A DNA stretch of 6,664 nt from Chloroflexia bacterium (GTDB lineage: Bacteria; Chloroflexota; Chloroflexia; QHBQ01; JADMIH01): NCBI GenBank assembly GCA_025927935.1, contig JAICKM010000387.1, positions 1 to 6,664 of the forward strand, written 5' to 3'. The position numbers and the translations under genes are program-made. How positions within the stretch are numbered: the stretch's first letter is position 1; each line of letters begins with the position of its first letter. Of the stretch, positions 6,201 to 6,664 are shown piece after piece. The notes beneath the pieces were generated by a model. It did not search any database, was not told the origin of the DNA, and worked only from the letters and a program-made list of their open reading frames with translations.

Positions 6201-6664
6201 GAAGTGGAGGCGAGGGATGCCGTATTCTCGCCCGACGGCAAGACCCTGCTCACCTCAGGGGGAGACAACACCGCCAAACTCTGGGATGCTGCTAGCGGCA
6301 AGCAACTGCTCACCTTCCGAGGGCACACCGGTGAGGTGGAGAAGGTGCTGTTCTCGCCGGATGGCAAGCGCGCCGTCACCGCCAGCGCGGATCGCACCGC
6401 GCGGGTCTGGGATGTGGCTGCCGGCCGGGAGTTGGTCCGCTTCACCGGCCACACCGCCGGGGTCTGGTCGCTGGCTTTCGCCCCCGGCGGTAAGCTGGTT
6501 GCCACCGGCGGCGACGATACGACCGCGCGGGTCTGGGATCCCGAAACGGGTAAGGAGGTACGGGTCTTTCGCGGGCACACCGGGACCGTGTTCGACGTGG
6601 CCTTCTCGCCCGACGGCAAGTATCTGCTGACCGCCGGCGGCGACGGCACCGCCCGGCTATGGGA
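3228..6664 (+). CDS. XRE-type HTH – nSTAND1 NTPase – transmembrane – WD40 repeat protein (3' end outside window)
   Basis: The gene is open for 1145 codons to the window edge. Residues 7–60 form a Cro/C1-type helix-turn-helix (LTQDELAAQVGCSVSTVRRL, then EQG at 40–42). After an Ala/Pro linker, NPYKGLRAF (98–106) and FFGRE (114–118) open an nSTAND1-class P-loop NTPase. It has Walker A GASGAGKSS (142–150), Walker B LLLVIDQFEELF (229–240, Asp233), TLRADFY (271–277), then LPLMEFALTELYERR and VEVAHEALLGSWDRL, which are characteristic of this family. A charged coiled coil (about 536–568) leads into one transmembrane helix (about 569–588). A helical segment follows, then at least twelve WD40 blades from about residue 655, each with an SPDG-type turn and a final LWD. 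STAND proteins are ATP-switched sensors that oligomerise on ligand binding. Here the HTH would be cytoplasmic and the WD40 array probably outside, an inference from the single helix. The ligand and DNA target are unknown. Regulation of stress, development or antiphage defence are all possible. Confidence 0.93.
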   Translation, partial: MAADDSFGQWLKGRRKELDLTQDELAAQVGCSVSTVRRLEQGALRPSRQLAELLAIGLDVAPEDRPALVRRARTVEARPRAAPSGNGAAAAATGEPANPYKGLRAFQETDASDFFGREALTRRLRERIGEEADLARFLAVVGASGAGKSSVVRAGLVPTLRREGLPGGAQPVIVQIVPGAHPLEELEAGLLRVAVNPPGSLIDQLREDERGLVRAVKRVLPEDESSELLLVIDQFEELFTQVREEARRADFIDSLFAAVSDPRGRLRVVVTLRADFYDRPLRYLPSTELLNRRSELVGPLAADELYRAIVAPAERRGLELESGLVAAIIQDVAEQPGMLPLMEFALTELYERREGRRLTLAAYRASSGVSGALARRAESLYVGLSAAEQAETRQLFLRLVTIDEGVEDTRRRVLLSEVRSAARDEAALQQVLDLYGRYRMLTFDRAPVGGGPTVEVAHEALLGSWDRLNGWLAESRERLLVQRQLLFAAAGWQRSGREASFLASGARLAQFAELAAQGDAPGAVALTAGERKYVASSLEEQQWREAEERAQQARELALQKRAASRLRYLLGGLAIFLLIAAGLAAWALNRSEVAQANFAHADALRLAAEANNLLSAHGPAELIALLSIRSIGRQYSPQADADLSLAADLSYPVRRFNHGGAVWNLEFSPDGKYLLTACFDNTARLWDVATGRLGRTFTGHTASVNTARFSPDGALIVTGSDDHTARIWDVATGKTIRIFDQHPQAIGADFTPDGRYVLTFGLDNTGRMWDAATGRQQARVFTGAGGVFSPDGRYVALASGEENAVQLWDAATDRQLYAVRPAGFMVFSPDSKYLLIGSGDQIARLWDVGGGQLVQVFAGHSGAINNVAYSPDGKYALTAAADNTARLWDVASGQTLQILAEHASPVFGVAFSPDNKWLGTGGSGDGLALLWNGPTGSAAAPGLPRFAGHTDSVWTAFFSPDGRKIVTASNDHTVRIWDGASGKELQRITADEVEARDAVFSPDGKTLLTSGGDNTAKLWDAASGKQLLTFRGHTGEVEKVLFSPDGKRAVTASADRTARVWDVAAGRELVRFTGHTAGVWSLAFAPGGKLVATGGDDTTARVWDPETGKEVRVFRGHTGTVFDVAFSPDGKYLLTAGGDGTARLW
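5190..6664 (+). repeat. WD40-coding repeat array, 12 units visible, about 126 nt each
   Basis: The SPDG-type turns (TPDG in blade 3, APGG in blade 11) begin at residues 668, 710, 751, 789, 828, 870, 912, 959, 1001, 1043, 1085 and 1127. Spacing is mostly exactly 42 residues, with short units of 41, 38 and 39 in blades 2–5 and a long one of 47 between blades 7 and 8. Blades 4, 5 and 9 lack the Gly-His pair seen in the best blades (for example GHTASV and GHTGEV). At DNA level, a 23-base stretch beginning gataacacggcccggctc is identical at 5265 and 5871. Bacterial arrays of this type often total 14 blades, so about two more probably lie beyond the edge. Confidence 0.85.

Noticed and set aside
5893..6630. 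Plus-strand frame of 245 codons within the WD40 region
   Set aside because: A different frame of the same strand gives clean WD40 repeats throughout; this one only mirrors the repeat period with a Ser/Arg/Pro-rich sequence.

Overview
The window is GC-rich DNA, probably from a filamentous or soil-type Chloroflexota bacterium. That assignment is an inference from gene content: a very large HTH–STAND NTPase–WD40 protein, a secreted PD40 propeller protein and an AF2212-like (DUF104) antitoxin. There is no rRNA or other marker gene to confirm it. The window looks like an accessory region: short genes, broken ends, one complete insertion sequence and one giant signalling-type gene that runs off the right edge.

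Left part (1–819). The 3' end of an unidentified plus-strand gene (1–147) converges on a minus-strand DUF104 antitoxin-like gene (144–560) with its own good promoter (600–628). The antitoxin core is normal, but the reading frame runs on for about 55 residues of low-complexity, non-family sequence. That tail contains a strong 19-bp hairpin (188–235). No PIN toxin partner is visible.

Middle part (820–1950). A complete 1131-bp insertion sequence is bounded by 17-bp terminal inverted repeats with one mismatch. It carries one intact minus-strand DDE transposase of 335 codons. It sits 22 bases beyond the stop codon of the next minus-strand gene, a secreted TolB/PD40-type beta-propeller protein (1973–2923).

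Right part (2924–6664). A 304-base divergent intergenic region holds a perfect extended −10 promoter (3100–3108), immediately followed by a 12-bp direct repeat (3114–3143). These lead into a plus-strand gene starting at 3228 and still open at the window end (at least 1145 residues). Its product has an N-terminal XRE-type helix-turn-helix, an nSTAND1 P-loop NTPase, a coiled coil, one transmembrane helix and at least twelve WD40 blades. This layout suggests a membrane-tethered, ATP-dependent sensor or regulator. By analogy with other STAND proteins it may sense a ligand or an invader through the WD40 region. The divergently placed secreted propeller gene might be functionally linked, but only its position suggests that.
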